Positions 30,668 to 40,405 are shown, counted from the first letter of the stretch. The stretch is 64,000 nt of DNA from Bacteroidaceae bacterium (GCA_017442855.1 JAFSPM010000026.1:62001-126000); one strand, 5' to 3'. The notes: a model not told the origin generated them from the letters alone. Numbers and translations: made by a program.

Positions 30668-31492
30668 TCAAGCTATTTCCAGTAGCTGCTTTGCCATTTG
30701 TTGCTGCAAATCTTTGGATGCTTGGCGTGCTGCTTCGGCAAAGGCAGGGGTGTTGTCGGCATAGATGATGCTGCGACTGGAGTTGACAATCAATCCACAC
30801 TGACTGTTCATGCCATACTTGCAAACCTCTTCCAGCGAACCGCCTTGGGCACCTACACCTGGCACCAACAGGAAATGGTGGGGAACTATCTTGCGGATAT
30901 CTTCGAATGCCTTTCCTTGAGTAGCTCCTACCACATACATGAGTTGATCGGCATCTGCCCATTCCTGCGACTTGCGCAATACTTTCTCGAACAGGCGTTC
31001 GCCCTCGGTGTCGGTAGTGAGCTGGAAATCGTGTGAACCCTTGTTGCTGGTAAGCGCCAATAGGATGACCCACTTGCCTTCATATCCCAGGAAAGGCTTC
31101 ACGCTGTCTTCACCCATATAGGGGGCAACGGTAACAGCATCGACCCTTCCTTCTTCGAAAAAGCAGCGGGCATACATAGCAGAGGTATTACCTATGTCGC
31201 CGCGCTTGGCATCAGCGATGATGAGCTGGTCGGGATAATTGTCATTGATATAGTTAACGGTCTTCTCGAAAGCCACCCAGCCCTTGACACCCATGCACTC
31301 ATAAAAAGCCAGATTGGGCTTGTAGGCGATGCATAGGTCGGCAGTAGCATCGATAATAGCCTTGTTAAATGCAAAGATTGGGTCGTCGTCTTGCAACAGG
31401 TGCTGGGGAATCTTCTTGATGTCGGTGTCCAGGCCTACGCACAGGAACGACTGCTTACGTTTGATATTCTCAAATAATTGTTCTCGATTCAT
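30668..31492 (-). CDS. pyrF: Orotidine 5'-phosphate decarboxylase, PyrF type 2
   Basis: 274 residues from [14 protein letters not shown]; this start lies 4 bp after the DUF4153 gene stop, while the longer frame overlaps it. It makes UMP from OMP. Seen are [13 protein letters not shown], the catalytic block [14 protein letters not shown] (Lys and Asp residues) and [11 protein letters not shown]. The size and motif spacing fit the type 2 (archaeal/Bacteroidetes) family. Confidence 0.96.
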   Translation of the reverse strand: MNREQLFENIKRKQSFLCVGLDTDIKKIPQHLLQDDDPIFAFNKAIIDATADLCIAYKPNLAFYECMGVKGWVAFEKTVNYINDNYPDQLIIADAKRGDIGNTSAMYARCFFEEGRVDAVTVAPYMGEDSVKPFLGYEGKWVILLALTSNKGSHDFQLTTDTEGERLFEKVLRKSQEWADADQLMYVVGATQGKAFEDIRKIVPHHFLLVPGVGAQGGSLEEVCKYGMNSQCGLIVNSSRSIIYADNTPAFAEAARQASKDLQQQMAKQLLEIA

Positions 31493-31496
31493 ATCA

Positions 31497-33350
31497 TTAT
31501 TCTTCGTTTGTTTCTTCGTCTTCAAAATTCAATGGTGCATTCTTGAATGCTGCATCACGCAAGAAGAGCAGACCTTCCAGGTGCAGGTCTTTCTTATCTG
31601 GAACTATTTCGGTATCGTCATCACCGTTGTCCTTTTCGGCATTTGACTCCACTTCGAAGTACCATATCAGTAGGGTACCTTCATTGTTTTCAACAGTAAA
31701 AGGTTGTTGTTTGCTCTCATCGGCAGCAATCTCTTGCAGTTGTCTGAATGGAATGCCAAATCGGGTAAAATAGAGCAAGGTGTCTTGCGAATAGATGATA
31801 TCCATATACAGTGTACTATCCGAAGCAAGTACCTGTTCGCGTTGCCACTCGTCTATCTGCATCACCTTCTGGAAGTTGCCTTGTGGCAGTGAAGCCATTT
31901 CCTCTCGCATATTGGCGAAAGGTGATTCGATGGTAGCTGGGTCAACAGGCTCTGAATCGGTGTCGAATGGTTCAATCGGTCCTTCGTAATATGGGTTGGT
32001 ATGCAAATCTACCAATCCGTCGAGCCATCGGTTCACCAACGAGTCACCCTGGAGATCGTATTTCAGATAACTTAGCTTACCTTTCAGTACGTCGGCATCG
32101 TGCTTATCCATTGTCTGGATAAGACTGTCGAAACGAGTATAATCCAAAGGCAGTTGCACACCAATACGCTGGAAGATACCATCCACTTGTCTGGTCAACA
32201 AACGACGGTTGGTAGCTGTCATGTTCCAAGGACCTACTGACGCAAAAAAGAATACCAGTACGAATGATATCAATATCCACACAATGCGTTTACCCTGTTT
32301 GAGCCATAGATAGATGCTCACTACATAGCACCAGATATTGAACAACAGTACATAGGCACGAGCTACTGTAAAGCCGTAGTCGGAGATGCGACGACAAATG
32401 CCCACCGTCATCAGTACCAACAATGGCAATGCCAAGATAGCCAACCATCGTACTAGTTTTTTATCGAATGGCTTATCATCCTGCAAGAGAAGGGGATAGA
32501 CAAGTGTGGTGATAAACAACATCCCTACCATCATGGTGGTAACCAACCAAACCACCCCACCGCTAGGCAATTTCCAAGTAAAGAGAATCTTGAGCAGATA
32601 GAAATAGAGGGTGATGAGATAAGCTGCCTGTAAAGGTACGAACAGTCCATGCACCACCATTCGTCCAAAATCGTTCATCCGATTTACATTGGTGTTATGC
32701 TTTGCTTCTCCTTTGGGCACTTGCATCATCAGTAAGATGACATTGATGGTGAACATGCAGATGATTACCATAGAGAGATAGAGTTCATCGGGAATGGCTA
32801 AGTCGAACAGCTCCTGAATGCCCCACAGCAGTAATTCGATGCCACCCAATAAGATGCCACTTACCAGTGTGGTTTGCAGTGCACTGATAATAATGTTCCA
32901 ACTGAAGTTCCATGACTCTATATCGGTTTTCTTTCCCAAGAAGGATAGGAAGAAAATGGATGACTTAAACAGAAACAGTGTAGCTATTAACCCAATAACA
33001 AGCTCCATACCAAAGCTGTCTTGTCCTTGTTGCGCAATGATGACGCAGTAAAGCAACCAGCATATTTGAGCTATAAGATGAATGATGCGGACCCGTTTCC
33101 GGTTTGTTTGTTCTTCACTCCATAGATGCAGAGAAACTCCCAACAGCAAAGCCGTAGGGGGGTAGAACATGATGATGAATAACAACGCATCGCTATTGGG
33201 TACCAAATCGGAATTCCATAATAGTGTCAAAGCGATGACGGTATAGATGAAGGTGAACAGCAGTGCGACAGGAAATCTTTTTCCTACCGCTTCAAATCGT
33301 TCTGAAAATCCCTTGAATGATAAACTCTCTATCCACTTCATAATCTTCAA
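31497..33350 (-). CDS. DUF4153 membrane protein
   Basis: 617 residues. The N-terminal about 370 hold some ten hydrophobic segments ([18 protein letters not shown] and others); the C-terminal about 240 are soluble and probably extracytoplasmic ([15 protein letters not shown]). This fits the DUF4153 family, of unknown function. An ATG nine bases downstream is an alternative start. It lies between prfA and pyrF in a minus-strand run. Confidence 0.85.
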   Translation of the reverse strand: MKIMKWIESLSFKGFSERFEAVGKRFPVALLFTFIYTVIALTLLWNSDLVPNSDALLFIIMFYPPTALLLGVSLHLWSEEQTNRKRVRIIHLIAQICWLLYCVIIAQQGQDSFGMELVIGLIATLFLFKSSIFFLSFLGKKTDIESWNFSWNIIISALQTTLVSGILLGGIELLLWGIQELFDLAIPDELYLSMVIICMFTINVILLMMQVPKGEAKHNTNVNRMNDFGRMVVHGLFVPLQAAYLITLYFYLLKILFTWKLPSGGVVWLVTTMMVGMLFITTLVYPLLLQDDKPFDKKLVRWLAILALPLLVLMTVGICRRISDYGFTVARAYVLLFNIWCYVVSIYLWLKQGKRIVWILISFVLVFFFASVGPWNMTATNRRLLTRQVDGIFQRIGVQLPLDYTRFDSLIQTMDKHDADVLKGKLSYLKYDLQGDSLVNRWLDGLVDLHTNPYYEGPIEPFDTDSEPVDPATIESPFANMREEMASLPQGNFQKVMQIDEWQREQVLASDSTLYMDIIYSQDTLLYFTRFGIPFRQLQEIAADESKQQPFTVENNEGTLLIWYFEVESNAEKDNGDDDTEIVPDKKDLHLEGLLFLRDAAFKNAPLNFEDEETNEE

Positions 33351-33377
33351 TTCTTACTAATATAGTTTCTTCAATAG

Positions 33378-34490
33378 CTACAGCTCACTCTCTTTCATGC
33401 GTTCTGCATTTTCTGCCACGATAAGGTGGTCGATACAGTCTTGTATGTCGCCGTCCATAAATGCCGGTAAGTTGTAGATGGTATAGTTGATGCGATGGTC
33501 GGTGATGCGTCCCTGCGGATAGTTGTAGGTACGAATCTTAGCAGACCTGTCGCCAGTAGATACCATCGTCTTGCGCTTGGCAGCGATATCGTCAACATAC
33601 TTCTGGTGTTCCTTGTCGTAGATGAAGGAACGCAGACGAGCCAACGCACGTTCCTTGTTCTTAGGCTGATCACGTGTTTCTGTACACTCTATCAAGATTT
33701 CCTCTACAATGCCTGTGTTGGGGTTCTTCCAGTTATAGCGCAAGCGCACACCTGATTCCACCTTGTTGACATTCTGACCTCCAGCACCACTGCTTCGGAA
33801 AGTATCCCAACGGATTTCTCCCTCGTTGATGCTCACCTCAAAAGGCTCAGCCTCTGGGAGAACTGCTACAGATGCTGCTGAGGTATGCACACGTCCTTGT
33901 GTTTCTGTCACAGGCACACGTTGTACACGATGTACTCCTGATTCATATTTCAAGGTGCCATAAACACTTTCGCCTGTAATGGGACAGATAATTTCCTTAA
34001 ATCCACCCACTGCACCTTCGCTGGCACTGGATATTTCCATTTTCCAGCCCTTGCTCTCGCAATACTTGGAATACATGCGGAAAAGGTCTCCAGCAAACAA
34101 AGCAGCTTCATCGCCTCCTGTTCCTCCACGAATCTCAAGAATGGCATTGCGGCTATCCATAGGGTCGGCAGGTATCAGCATCAATTTGATTTCTTCCTCT
34201 AACTGGGGTTGGCGCTCCTGACAGATAGTCAGTTCTTCACGAGCCATCTCCTTCATTTCAGCATCATCTTCGTTGGTGATGATGTCTTTTGCCTCGTCAA
34301 TGCGCCCCAATAACTCTTGATATTCCTTACGGGCTGTCATCAGTCGCTCCAACTCCTTGTATTCCTTGGTGAGCTTGACGTAACGTTCCTGGTCAGCTAT
34401 CACACTTGGGTCGGTTATTAATGTGGAAACCTCGTCAAACCTCGGTGCCAAACCATCTAATTTCTCTAATATATTGTTTTTGTCGCTCAA
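33378..34490 (-). CDS. prfA: Peptide chain release factor 1
   Basis: 370 residues recognising UAA and UAG. The peptidyl-hydrolysis motif GAGGQNVNK and RVPVTETQGRVHTSAASVAV are present; the PxT-type anticodon-like region lies in the same segment (PVTETQGR). Normal length. An intact RF1 argues against amber suppression as the normal way to read the TAG in the susC gene. Confidence 0.97.
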   Translation of the reverse strand: MSDKNNILEKLDGLAPRFDEVSTLITDPSVIADQERYVKLTKEYKELERLMTARKEYQELLGRIDEAKDIITNEDDAEMKEMAREELTICQERQPQLEEEIKLMLIPADPMDSRNAILEIRGGTGGDEAALFAGDLFRMYSKYCESKGWKMEISSASEGAVGGFKEIICPITGESVYGTLKYESGVHRVQRVPVTETQGRVHTSAASVAVLPEAEPFEVSINEGEIRWDTFRSSGAGGQNVNKVESGVRLRYNWKNPNTGIVEEILIECTETRDQPKNKERALARLRSFIYDKEHQKYVDDIAAKRKTMVSTGDRSAKIRTYNYPQGRITDHRINYTIYNLPAFMDGDIQDCIDHLIVAENAERMKESEL

Positions 34491-34542
34491 AGTTCAAATA
34501 TTAATTGTCTATGGTTAATTTGGTAATGCAAGTTGTTGTTCG

Positions 34543-35712
34543 TTAATATACAAACTCGCCGAACTCACTTCTAATAATCAGCTCCTTGTGATCACTCGCT
34601 TCAATGTGTCCCACTACTTGGGCATCGATATTGAAGCTCTTAGATATTGCTATCACCTCGTCAGCATATTCTTTTGGCAGATATACCTCGTAGCGATGTC
34701 CCATGTTGAATACCTTATACATTTCTTGCCAGTCTGTACCGCTCTGCTCGTGGATGGTCTTGAACAAAGGAGGCACTGGGAACATATTATCTTTAATTAC
34801 GCGGCAGTTGTCACCCACAAAATGCAGCACTTTGGTTTGAGCTCCACCAGAACAATGTACCATACCATGAATCTGAGGGCGCAGTGCATCGAGCAGCTTC
34901 TTTACTACTGGTGCATAAGTACGGGTAGGAGAAAGAACAAGTTTGCCAGCATTCAGCGGACTGTTCTCAACTGCATCTGTCAGTTTCAGTCCTCCGCAAT
35001 ACACTAATTCTTCAGGTACCGCTTTGTCGTAGCTCTCAGGATATTTCTCAGCCAAGTATTTGCTGAATACATCATGGCGGGCGGATGTTAACCCATTGCT
35101 GCCCATACCTCCATTGTATTCGTGTTCATACGTAGCTTGCCCGAAAGATGCCAATCCTACAATTACATCGCCAGGACGGATATTGGCATTGTCAATCACA
35201 TCACTGCGCTTCATGCGGCAAGTAACTGTTGAGTCAACAATGATGGTACGAACCAAATCACCCACATCAGCAGTCTCGCCTCCAGTAGCGTAAGCACCTA
35301 CGCCCATCTCTCTTAATTCAGCCAACAACTCGTCGGTACCGTTGATGATAGCAGAAATCACTTCTCCTGGTACCAATAGCTTGTTGCGCCCAATGGTAGA
35401 TGATACAAGAATGTTATCTGTTGCACCCACACACAACAGGTCGTCGATGTTCATGATCAGTGCATCTTGGGCAATACCTTTCCACACACTGAGATCACCC
35501 GTTTCTTTCCAGTAAAGGTAGGCCAGCGACGACTTGGTGCCAGCTCCATCGGCATGCATGATGTTGCAATACTCGGGGTCACCACCTAAAATATCTGGGA
35601 TTATCTTGCAGAAAGCTTTGGGATAGATGCCCTTGTCAATGTTCTTAATAGCGTTGTGAACATCTTCCTTAGCAGCACTTACGCCTCTCATCATGTATCT
35701 TTGTTTGTCCAT
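34543..35712 (-). CDS. purM: Phosphoribosylformylglycinamidine cyclo-ligase (PurM)
   Basis: 389 residues from MDKQRYMMRGVSAAKEDVH; the longer frame upstream is intergenic. The AIR synthase of purine synthesis. Visible are HADGAGTKSSLAYLYWKETG, INGTDELLAELREMGV, TGGETADVGDLVRT and HCSGGAQTKVLHF. This is the divergent Bacteroidetes form of PurM. TATCTTTG (complement of 35738-35745) is its -7 box. Confidence 0.93.
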   Translation of the reverse strand: MDKQRYMMRGVSAAKEDVHNAIKNIDKGIYPKAFCKIIPDILGGDPEYCNIMHADGAGTKSSLAYLYWKETGDLSVWKGIAQDALIMNIDDLLCVGATDNILVSSTIGRNKLLVPGEVISAIINGTDELLAELREMGVGAYATGGETADVGDLVRTIIVDSTVTCRMKRSDVIDNANIRPGDVIVGLASFGQATYEHEYNGGMGSNGLTSARHDVFSKYLAEKYPESYDKAVPEELVYCGGLKLTDAVENSPLNAGKLVLSPTRTYAPVVKKLLDALRPQIHGMVHCSGGAQTKVLHFVGDNCRVIKDNMFPVPPLFKTIHEQSGTDWQEMYKVFNMGHRYEVYLPKEYADEVIAISKSFNIDAQVVGHIEASDHKELIIRSEFGEFVY

Positions 35713-35737
35713 ATACCTTTTTTTTATTTTCCCGATG

Positions 35738-35745
35738 CAAAGATA
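35738..35745 (-). promoter_or_regulatory. -7 box of purM
   Basis: TATCTTTG on the minus strand, 25 bp before the start codon. Confidence 0.65.
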
Positions 35746-35837
35746 GTGTAAGTTGAATACAATTCCAAATAAGCACCTTGTTTGTTTGTTCAAATATATG
35801 GCTGCTTTGCTTCTTCTCCGTTTTTTTCCGCATGTTC

Positions 35838-35994
35838 TCTGCATGTTCTTCGGATGTTCTTCGGATGCATGCATCCCAATGCCGTGCGCTCCACATACGC
35901 CATTCATAGTATGATATCCGAAGCACATCCGAGGTGCATATGAGCTGCATGCGTAGCATCACCGAATCAAGTCCGAATCTTTTCATTATCTTTA
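35838..35994 (+). promoter_or_regulatory. Repeat-rich control region upstream of the recombinase
   Basis: The 318-bp gap between purM and the recombinase has no gene. It holds two direct copies of TGTTCTTCGGA in tandem ending in a perfect 14-bp palindrome GGATGCATGCATCC (35863-35876), further GCATG and CCGA words to about 35960, and a TATCTTTA -7-like box at 35987-35994 for the recombinase. These could be binding sites for a regulator or for the recombinase itself. Confidence 0.45.
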
Positions 35995-36030
35995 CCCGAA
36001 AGATTGTCTAACGTTTAAAGAATAAAGATT

Positions 36031-37269
36031 ATGGGAAAGAGTAAGAAAAAATGGGGTGCCCAAGCCAAGGGCAAGGCAGCTGACAGGTTGGATGGAGTTA
36101 ATTGTACTGCAAGAAACACCAGTGGCAATAACGATTTCTTCGCCCTGTGCGAGGGGATGATGCACTGGCGGGTGCATGTACGTAGTGGTAATAATGCTCC
36201 ATGCTGTGGGGTGAAGACCGCCATCAACCGCCGTACCGCCCTCAACCACCTGAGAAACTTCGTGCGTCTTCAGTGGGGTACCGGCATCTTGCCCGTCGGG
36301 CAGGTCACGCCCCGCCTGATGCAGCAGTTCGAAGCCTACCTGTTAACGGCAAGACCGGCTTTGCATCCAGCCTTAAGCCAGAATTCCGTCGCCCTCTACA
36401 TGCGTTCGCTCAGTGCGCTCTACACCCTGGCGTGCAGTCAGCAGCACATCAAGGGCAGGCAACCTTTCGCCGCGGTGTTTACAGGCAACACGGTTTCCAA
36501 GAAGGGTAGGAGCCTCACCGAGGAGGAGATGGCCATGGTGGTTGCCTACCAACCCAAGCCCCGAAAACGACAGCCTGCACATGCTGCAAGGGCCCTCGCT
36601 GAGACAGGACGGGGCAGAGCAAGGGCAGACAGTTGTCAGGAGCAAGCGGCCACTTCGCCCCAAGGCAAGTCTCGCAAGCATTGGGAACAGCTGGCACATC
36701 ACCTGTTCCTGCTGTCGTTCTATTTCTGCGGCATGCCGCTTGCCGACCTGCTGCACCTCAGGCGCCACCAGGTTGACCTGGAGCTGAAGCGGCTGGTCTA
36801 TCAGCGTCACAAGACGGGCGAGGGCACCCAGCTCGCCATCTGTCCCGAGGCACAGAAAATCCTTCAACTATATATAAAAAAGGAGATGCGGCCCGATGAA
36901 TATGTCTTCCCGGTATTGACCGGCAGCTGTGGCGACAGCTTCAGTCAGTACCAGGCAGCCATGAGCGCCTGCAACCGTGCCCTGCACCGCATAGGCGCGC
37001 GTCTCAGGCTGCACATCCGCCTCACCACCTACGTGGCACGCCACAGCTGGGCCAACATCGCCTGCCACAACTACCACATCCATACCTCTGTCATCTCATT
37101 AGCATTGGCGCACAAGTCTGAAAAGACCACACATCACTACCTCGACCGTGCCGATTATGCCGACCTTCGCCAGGCACAGAGCCTGTTCATGGACGGATTC
37201 AGGAAGAAGTGCGGAAAAAAGTCTCACTTGCATGAAAGATGCAAAAAATACCCTCCTATTTACATATAG
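36031..37269 (+). CDS. Tyrosine recombinase beside an invertible promoter
   Basis: 412 residues: a basic N-terminus (MGKSKKKWGAQAKGK), a SAM-like core-binding domain (about 70-150), then the catalytic domain. Active-site candidates are Lys in RHKTGEG, Arg337 in TTYVARHSW (Tyr334 replaces the usual His), His361 in ALAHKSEKTT and nucleophile Tyr370 in HHYLDR. The usual first catalytic Arg (RGM in many Bacteroides invertases) is Cys233 (FYFCGMPLADLL). Its last codons and stop lie inside the left inverted repeat of the switch at 37253-37423. It most likely inverts that segment, though a trans-acting enzyme could do so instead. Confidence 0.88.
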   Translation: MGKSKKKWGAQAKGKAADRLDGVNCTARNTSGNNDFFALCEGMMHWRVHVRSGNNAPCCGVKTAINRRTALNHLRNFVRLQWGTGILPVGQVTPRLMQQFEAYLLTARPALHPALSQNSVALYMRSLSALYTLACSQQHIKGRQPFAAVFTGNTVSKKGRSLTEEEMAMVVAYQPKPRKRQPAHAARALAETGRGRARADSCQEQAATSPQGKSRKHWEQLAHHLFLLSFYFCGMPLADLLHLRRHQVDLELKRLVYQRHKTGEGTQLAICPEAQKILQLYIKKEMRPDEYVFPVLTGSCGDSFSQYQAAMSACNRALHRIGARLRLHIRLTTYVARHSWANIACHNYHIHTSVISLALAHKSEKTTHHYLDRADYADLRQAQSLFMDGFRKKCGKKSHLHERCKKYPPIYI

Positions 37270-37275
37270 GAGGCA
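37253..37275 (+). repeat. Left inverted repeat of the switch
   Basis: 23 bp, exact reverse complement of 37401-37423. It overlaps the last codons and stop of the recombinase; because the two repeats are identical in opposite sense, inversion leaves the reading frame unchanged. Confidence 0.95.
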
Positions 37276-37356
37276 TGGAAACGAACGAATACGAGTGGGT
37301 GAAATGTTAAAAAATCAGGTTAAATGATAACCACATGCGATTTTTTTGCAAAAAGA

Positions 37357-37388
37357 TTAGGTTACTATGTAAAAACTACTTAAATTTG
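37357..37388 (+). promoter_or_regulatory. Promoter inside the invertible segment
   Basis: TTAG (37357-37360, one mismatch to TTTG), a 20-bp spacer, then TAAATTTG (37381-37388), a perfect match to TAnnTTTG. It faces the DUF3868 gene at 37505. Confidence 0.7.
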
Positions 37389-37400
37389 TGATGTTGAAAT

Positions 37401-37423
37401 TGCCTCCTATATGTAAATAGGAG
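37401..37423 (-). repeat. Right inverted repeat of the switch
   Basis: Exact reverse complement of 37253-37275. It is followed by the 5' leader of the pilus operon. Confidence 0.95.
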
Positions 37424-37443
37424 TATAAGTTTACCCCCCAGGC

Positions 37444-37474
37444 TTGCCTATACCATATTATATATTATAGGCAA
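37444..37474 (+). promoter_or_regulatory. Hairpin in the pilus operon leader
   Basis: TTGCCTATA (37444-37452) and TATAGGCAA (37466-37474) are perfect complements around an AT-rich 13-nt loop, 30 bp before the DUF3868 start. No T-run follows, so it is more likely an mRNA-stability or translation element than a terminator. Confidence 0.5.
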
Positions 37475-37504
37475 TGCCTGATTGGAAGGATATAGAGAAT
37501 AGTA

Positions 37505-39067
37505 ATGAAACGAAAGAATGTAAGGCGAGCGATCCTATTATCGCTAATGTTGACGTTGCTGCTGTTATGCAGTCTGCCACTTGGCATGTTGGCCCAGGTT
37601 TCCTACAAGGGGCAGCTGCATGTGGGCAATGCCTCCTTTACCGTGCAAGGCACCCTTTTGCGTGTGCGTATGTCTGTAAGCTACGACCGCGACCTGCTGA
37701 ACCGTGGCGAGACGCTGGTGTTCACCCCCGTGCTCAAGGATGCCAAGCAGCAGCAGGAGCTGTCATCGGTAGTCATCGTGGGTAAGGGAAACGGCAATCG
37801 TGTGCGTGGCAACTATGCCGTGGCGGTGGCAGGTAACGGTAAGGGCAAGTATTTCTTCGACTATGATGCCACCATTCCTTACAGCGACTGGATGCAGGAT
37901 GCGGCGATGTACGTGGAGAGTGAGGAACGCGATTCCTCCGGCAAGGCGCATGTCTTTGAAGACCGTGTGTTCACATCCCTCCGCATCAGCGATGCTCCGC
38001 TATCCACCAATGACAATGTCATTTATAGTTCTGATGCCACCTCTGCCTCACGTACTCTCCGTGAGGTGGGCGAGGTGGTTGCGCCTGTTTCTAACCAATC
38101 GTCTATGGGTGGAAACGGCAACACAAGCGTGAATGGCACGAATAACAACAGGCGCGCGCAGAAAGAGTGGGTGCAGGTGCTGGAGCCTGCGCGCTATCCG
38201 GAGAACGAGCTGACGGTCAAGGGTGTGATAGCCCTCGACGATGAGCGCCACCTGTTGCTGCTGTCAAACAAGAAATTCAACGCTGCCATCGCAGACGAGA
38301 TATATAAACAGCTTTCCGATTTTCTACAAGTTCCCGGCACTTCGTTAAGCCGTCTCACACTGAGCGGCTACGGGGCGCCTGTGGGCAACTACCGCAGTAA
38401 CGAGTTGCAATCCACCGCACGTGCCATGGAGCTGAAAGCCTACCTGCTGACCATGCAGGGTCAGGCGCCGGCCTCCGTCAACATATCCTGGGTGGCTGAG
38501 GACTGGGAGGGCATACGCGACATCATTGCCTTGTCCGACCTCCGTCTGAAGGACGCTGCCATCGACATCATCAGGAATGTGGAGATAGCCGCCGGCCGTG
38601 AGAAGCAGGTCAGGATGCTCGATGGCGGACTGCTCTATTCGCGTCTGCAACAGATAGTGTTCCCCCAGGTGTGCCGCCTGGAATATACGGCGGTGATGAG
38701 CCGCGATGCCGCCATCTCGCCCGACACGCCTGCCAACGCCCTGTCATTGACCGACATCTGGCGCACGGCACAGGGCTTCGAGAAAGGCAGCGACGACTAT
38801 AACGACCTGCTGGACCTGGCGGCACGTCTCTATCCGGGCAACGGGGTGGCATGCATCAATGCCGCCGGCGTGGCGCTGATGCGTGGCGACCTCAACCGCG
38901 CGGCTGAGCTGCTCAGCGGCTTCGAGACCGACCCGCGTGCGTACAACAACTACGGTGTGCTGCACTTCCTCAAGGGCGACAAGGACAAGGCCGAGGTCTA
39001 TCTGATGATGGCGGAGGCCAACGAGGTGCCGGAGGCGACTACGGTGCTCAATGAGATTGATAATTGA
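37505..39067 (+). CDS. DUF3868-domain pilus-locus protein with TPR-like C-terminus
   Basis: 520 residues with a signal peptide (LPLGMLAQ). The N-terminal DUF3868 domain (about 30-165; GQLHVGNASFTVQGTLLRV, YDRDLLNRGE) is shared with the protein at 40406. The middle carries a peptidoglycan-binding OmpA-like stretch (LTLSGYGAPVGNYRSNELQS, about 265-320), and the end has TPR-like helices (ACINAAGVALMRGDLNRAAE). DUF3868 proteins occur in Bacteroidales fimbrial operons; I infer a periplasmic or outer-membrane anchoring role. First gene after the invertible promoter. Confidence 0.8.
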   Translation: MKRKNVRRAILLSLMLTLLLLCSLPLGMLAQVSYKGQLHVGNASFTVQGTLLRVRMSVSYDRDLLNRGETLVFTPVLKDAKQQQELSSVVIVGKGNGNRVRGNYAVAVAGNGKGKYFFDYDATIPYSDWMQDAAMYVESEERDSSGKAHVFEDRVFTSLRISDAPLSTNDNVIYSSDATSASRTLREVGEVVAPVSNQSSMGGNGNTSVNGTNNNRRAQKEWVQVLEPARYPENELTVKGVIALDDERHLLLLSNKKFNAAIADEIYKQLSDFLQVPGTSLSRLTLSGYGAPVGNYRSNELQSTARAMELKAYLLTMQGQAPASVNISWVAEDWEGIRDIIALSDLRLKDAAIDIIRNVEIAAGREKQVRMLDGGLLYSRLQQIVFPQVCRLEYTAVMSRDAAISPDTPANALSLTDIWRTAQGFEKGSDDYNDLLDLAARLYPGNGVACINAAGVALMRGDLNRAAELLSGFETDPRAYNNYGVLHFLKGDKDKAEVYLMMAEANEVPEATTVLNEIDN

Positions 39068-39310
39068 TATTAAGAACCCCTCAGTCACTACGTGACAGCT
39101 CCCCTTGAAAAGAGGAGCAGCTTAGGGCAGTGATTAATTGATAATTGATATTAAGAACCCCTCAGTCACTACGTGACAGCTCCCCTTGAAAAGAGGAGCA
39201 GCTTAGGGCAGTGATTAATTAATAATTGATATTAAGAACCCCTCAGTCACTACGTGACAGCTCCCCTTGAAAAGAGGAGCAGCTTAGGGCAGTGATTAAT
39301 TAATAATTGA
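39062..39310 (+). repeat. Three tandem copies of an 81-bp palindromic element
   Basis: Units start TAAGAACCCC at 39071, 39152 and 39233, exactly 81 bp apart and nearly identical. Each contains TCACTACGTGA (palindrome) and a GCTCC...GGAGC stem, typical of repetitive extragenic elements in this group. They fill the gap between the first two pilus genes, and the last copy runs into the next start codon. Confidence 0.9.
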
Positions 39311-39312
39311 TA

Positions 39313-40374
39313 ATGAAGAATAGTAATAACATATTGAGGAGACCGTCTTTGTTCAGGCAATATGAATTATCTGCCTATGGGATATGCAGGAAATTATCCA
39401 TTATCCATTATCCCATTATGTTGTTGCTTCTGGCAACGTCATTGACCAGCTGCCAGAAAGAGCTGTGCTATGACCACAGTCATGGCGAGGGGCACCAGCC
39501 GCTCACCGTGCGGTTCGACTGGTCATCCGCCACCGACGCATCACCCTCCGAGATGTCGCTCATGGTGTTTGCCGGCACCTCGCAGCCCGTGCGTTTCCAG
39601 TTTGCCGGAAAGTCGGGAGGGGCACTCTCACTGGCGGCCGGTAACTATCGGTTCATCGGCTTCAACAGCGACATGGAGATGGCATGGCAGGGCAATACGT
39701 GGAACGAGTTTGAGATCTACTCGCAGTCCACCACCCTCAATACCTTCTCCCGCATGTTCGCCACCACCCGTAACGTGCCCAAGACCCGCGGCACGGAAGG
39801 CCAGGATGTGATTTATGAGCCCGACGCTTTGTGGACCAGTGCAGCCGCCGGCGTGGAGATGAGCGAGCAGACCTACGGACAGACGGTGCGGATGCCGATG
39901 CAGGAGGCCACCTACGTCTATACGTTCACGGTGAATGATGTGGATAACCTCAGCCATGTGTCAGCCGTCACCGCCACCCTCTCAGGCATGTCGAAAGGCT
40001 GGCTGCCGGCTGCCGGTATGCCGTCTGACAACGAGGCCATCATACCGTTCGTGATGGAGAAGACTGCCGACGGGGGCAGCACCCTCAAAGGCGCGGTGCG
40101 CACCTTCGGCCATTGTCCCGACCACGGCGTGGATGACCTGTACGACCACTTTCTGGTGTTGTACTGTGAGATGGATAACGGAGCCAGGTATTACTATACC
40201 TACGACGTGAGCGATGCCATGCATGACGACGACCACCTGATTGACGGTACGGGCGAGACGGAAGTACCCATTGTCTTGGAGGGATTGCCCCTCCCTAACG
40301 CCATCACCAACGGCAGCGGCTTCCAGCCCGATGTCACGGTGTGGAACGAGGTAAATATAGGGATTGACCTTTGA
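39313..40374 (+). CDS. DUF5119-like pilus lipoprotein
   Basis: 353 residues from the ATG at 39313. A long N-terminus precedes a lipobox (LATSLTSCQKELC). Body features such as VRFDWSSATDASPSEMSLMV and the AGNYRFIGFNSD segment fit DUF5119, related to Mfa2-like anchor subunits. I infer an anchor or accessory pilin. A second member of the family begins at 63023. Confidence 0.75.
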   Translation: MKNSNNILRRPSLFRQYELSAYGICRKLSIIHYPIMLLLLATSLTSCQKELCYDHSHGEGHQPLTVRFDWSSATDASPSEMSLMVFAGTSQPVRFQFAGKSGGALSLAAGNYRFIGFNSDMEMAWQGNTWNEFEIYSQSTTLNTFSRMFATTRNVPKTRGTEGQDVIYEPDALWTSAAAGVEMSEQTYGQTVRMPMQEATYVYTFTVNDVDNLSHVSAVTATLSGMSKGWLPAAGMPSDNEAIIPFVMEKTADGGSTLKGAVRTFGHCPDHGVDDLYDHFLVLYCEMDNGARYYYTYDVSDAMHDDDHLIDGTGETEVPIVLEGLPLPNAITNGSGFQPDVTVWNEVNIGIDL

Positions 40375-40405
40375 TTAATTGATAATTGATAATTTGTAAT
40401 TGATA

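Larger units (their letters stand above)
37253..37423. other. Invertible promoter switch
   Basis: A 125-bp segment (37276-37400) flanked by perfect 23-bp inverted repeats at 37253-37275 and 37401-37423, whose cores are CCTATTTACATATAGG and its complement CCTATATGTAAATAGG. In the present orientation the segment carries a -33-like TTAG and a -7 TAAATTTG pointing to the pilus genes. Read on the other strand I see no TAnnTTTG box. With a recombinase gene on its left edge, this is the standard layout of a Bacteroidales phase-variation switch, here in the ON state. Confidence 0.85.

Noticed and set aside
35669-35986. Minus-strand frame across the purM promoter
   Set aside because: It covers the purM start, promoter and palindromes in another frame with no recognisable protein features.
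37474-37785. Open frame starting MPDWKDIENSNETKEC
   Set aside because: It overlaps the DUF3868 gene in another frame; only that gene has a signal peptide and family match.
39062-39310. Possible CRISPR array (three 81-bp repeats)
   Set aside because: The units are contiguous with no unique spacers and resemble palindromic extragenic elements; no cas genes nearby.
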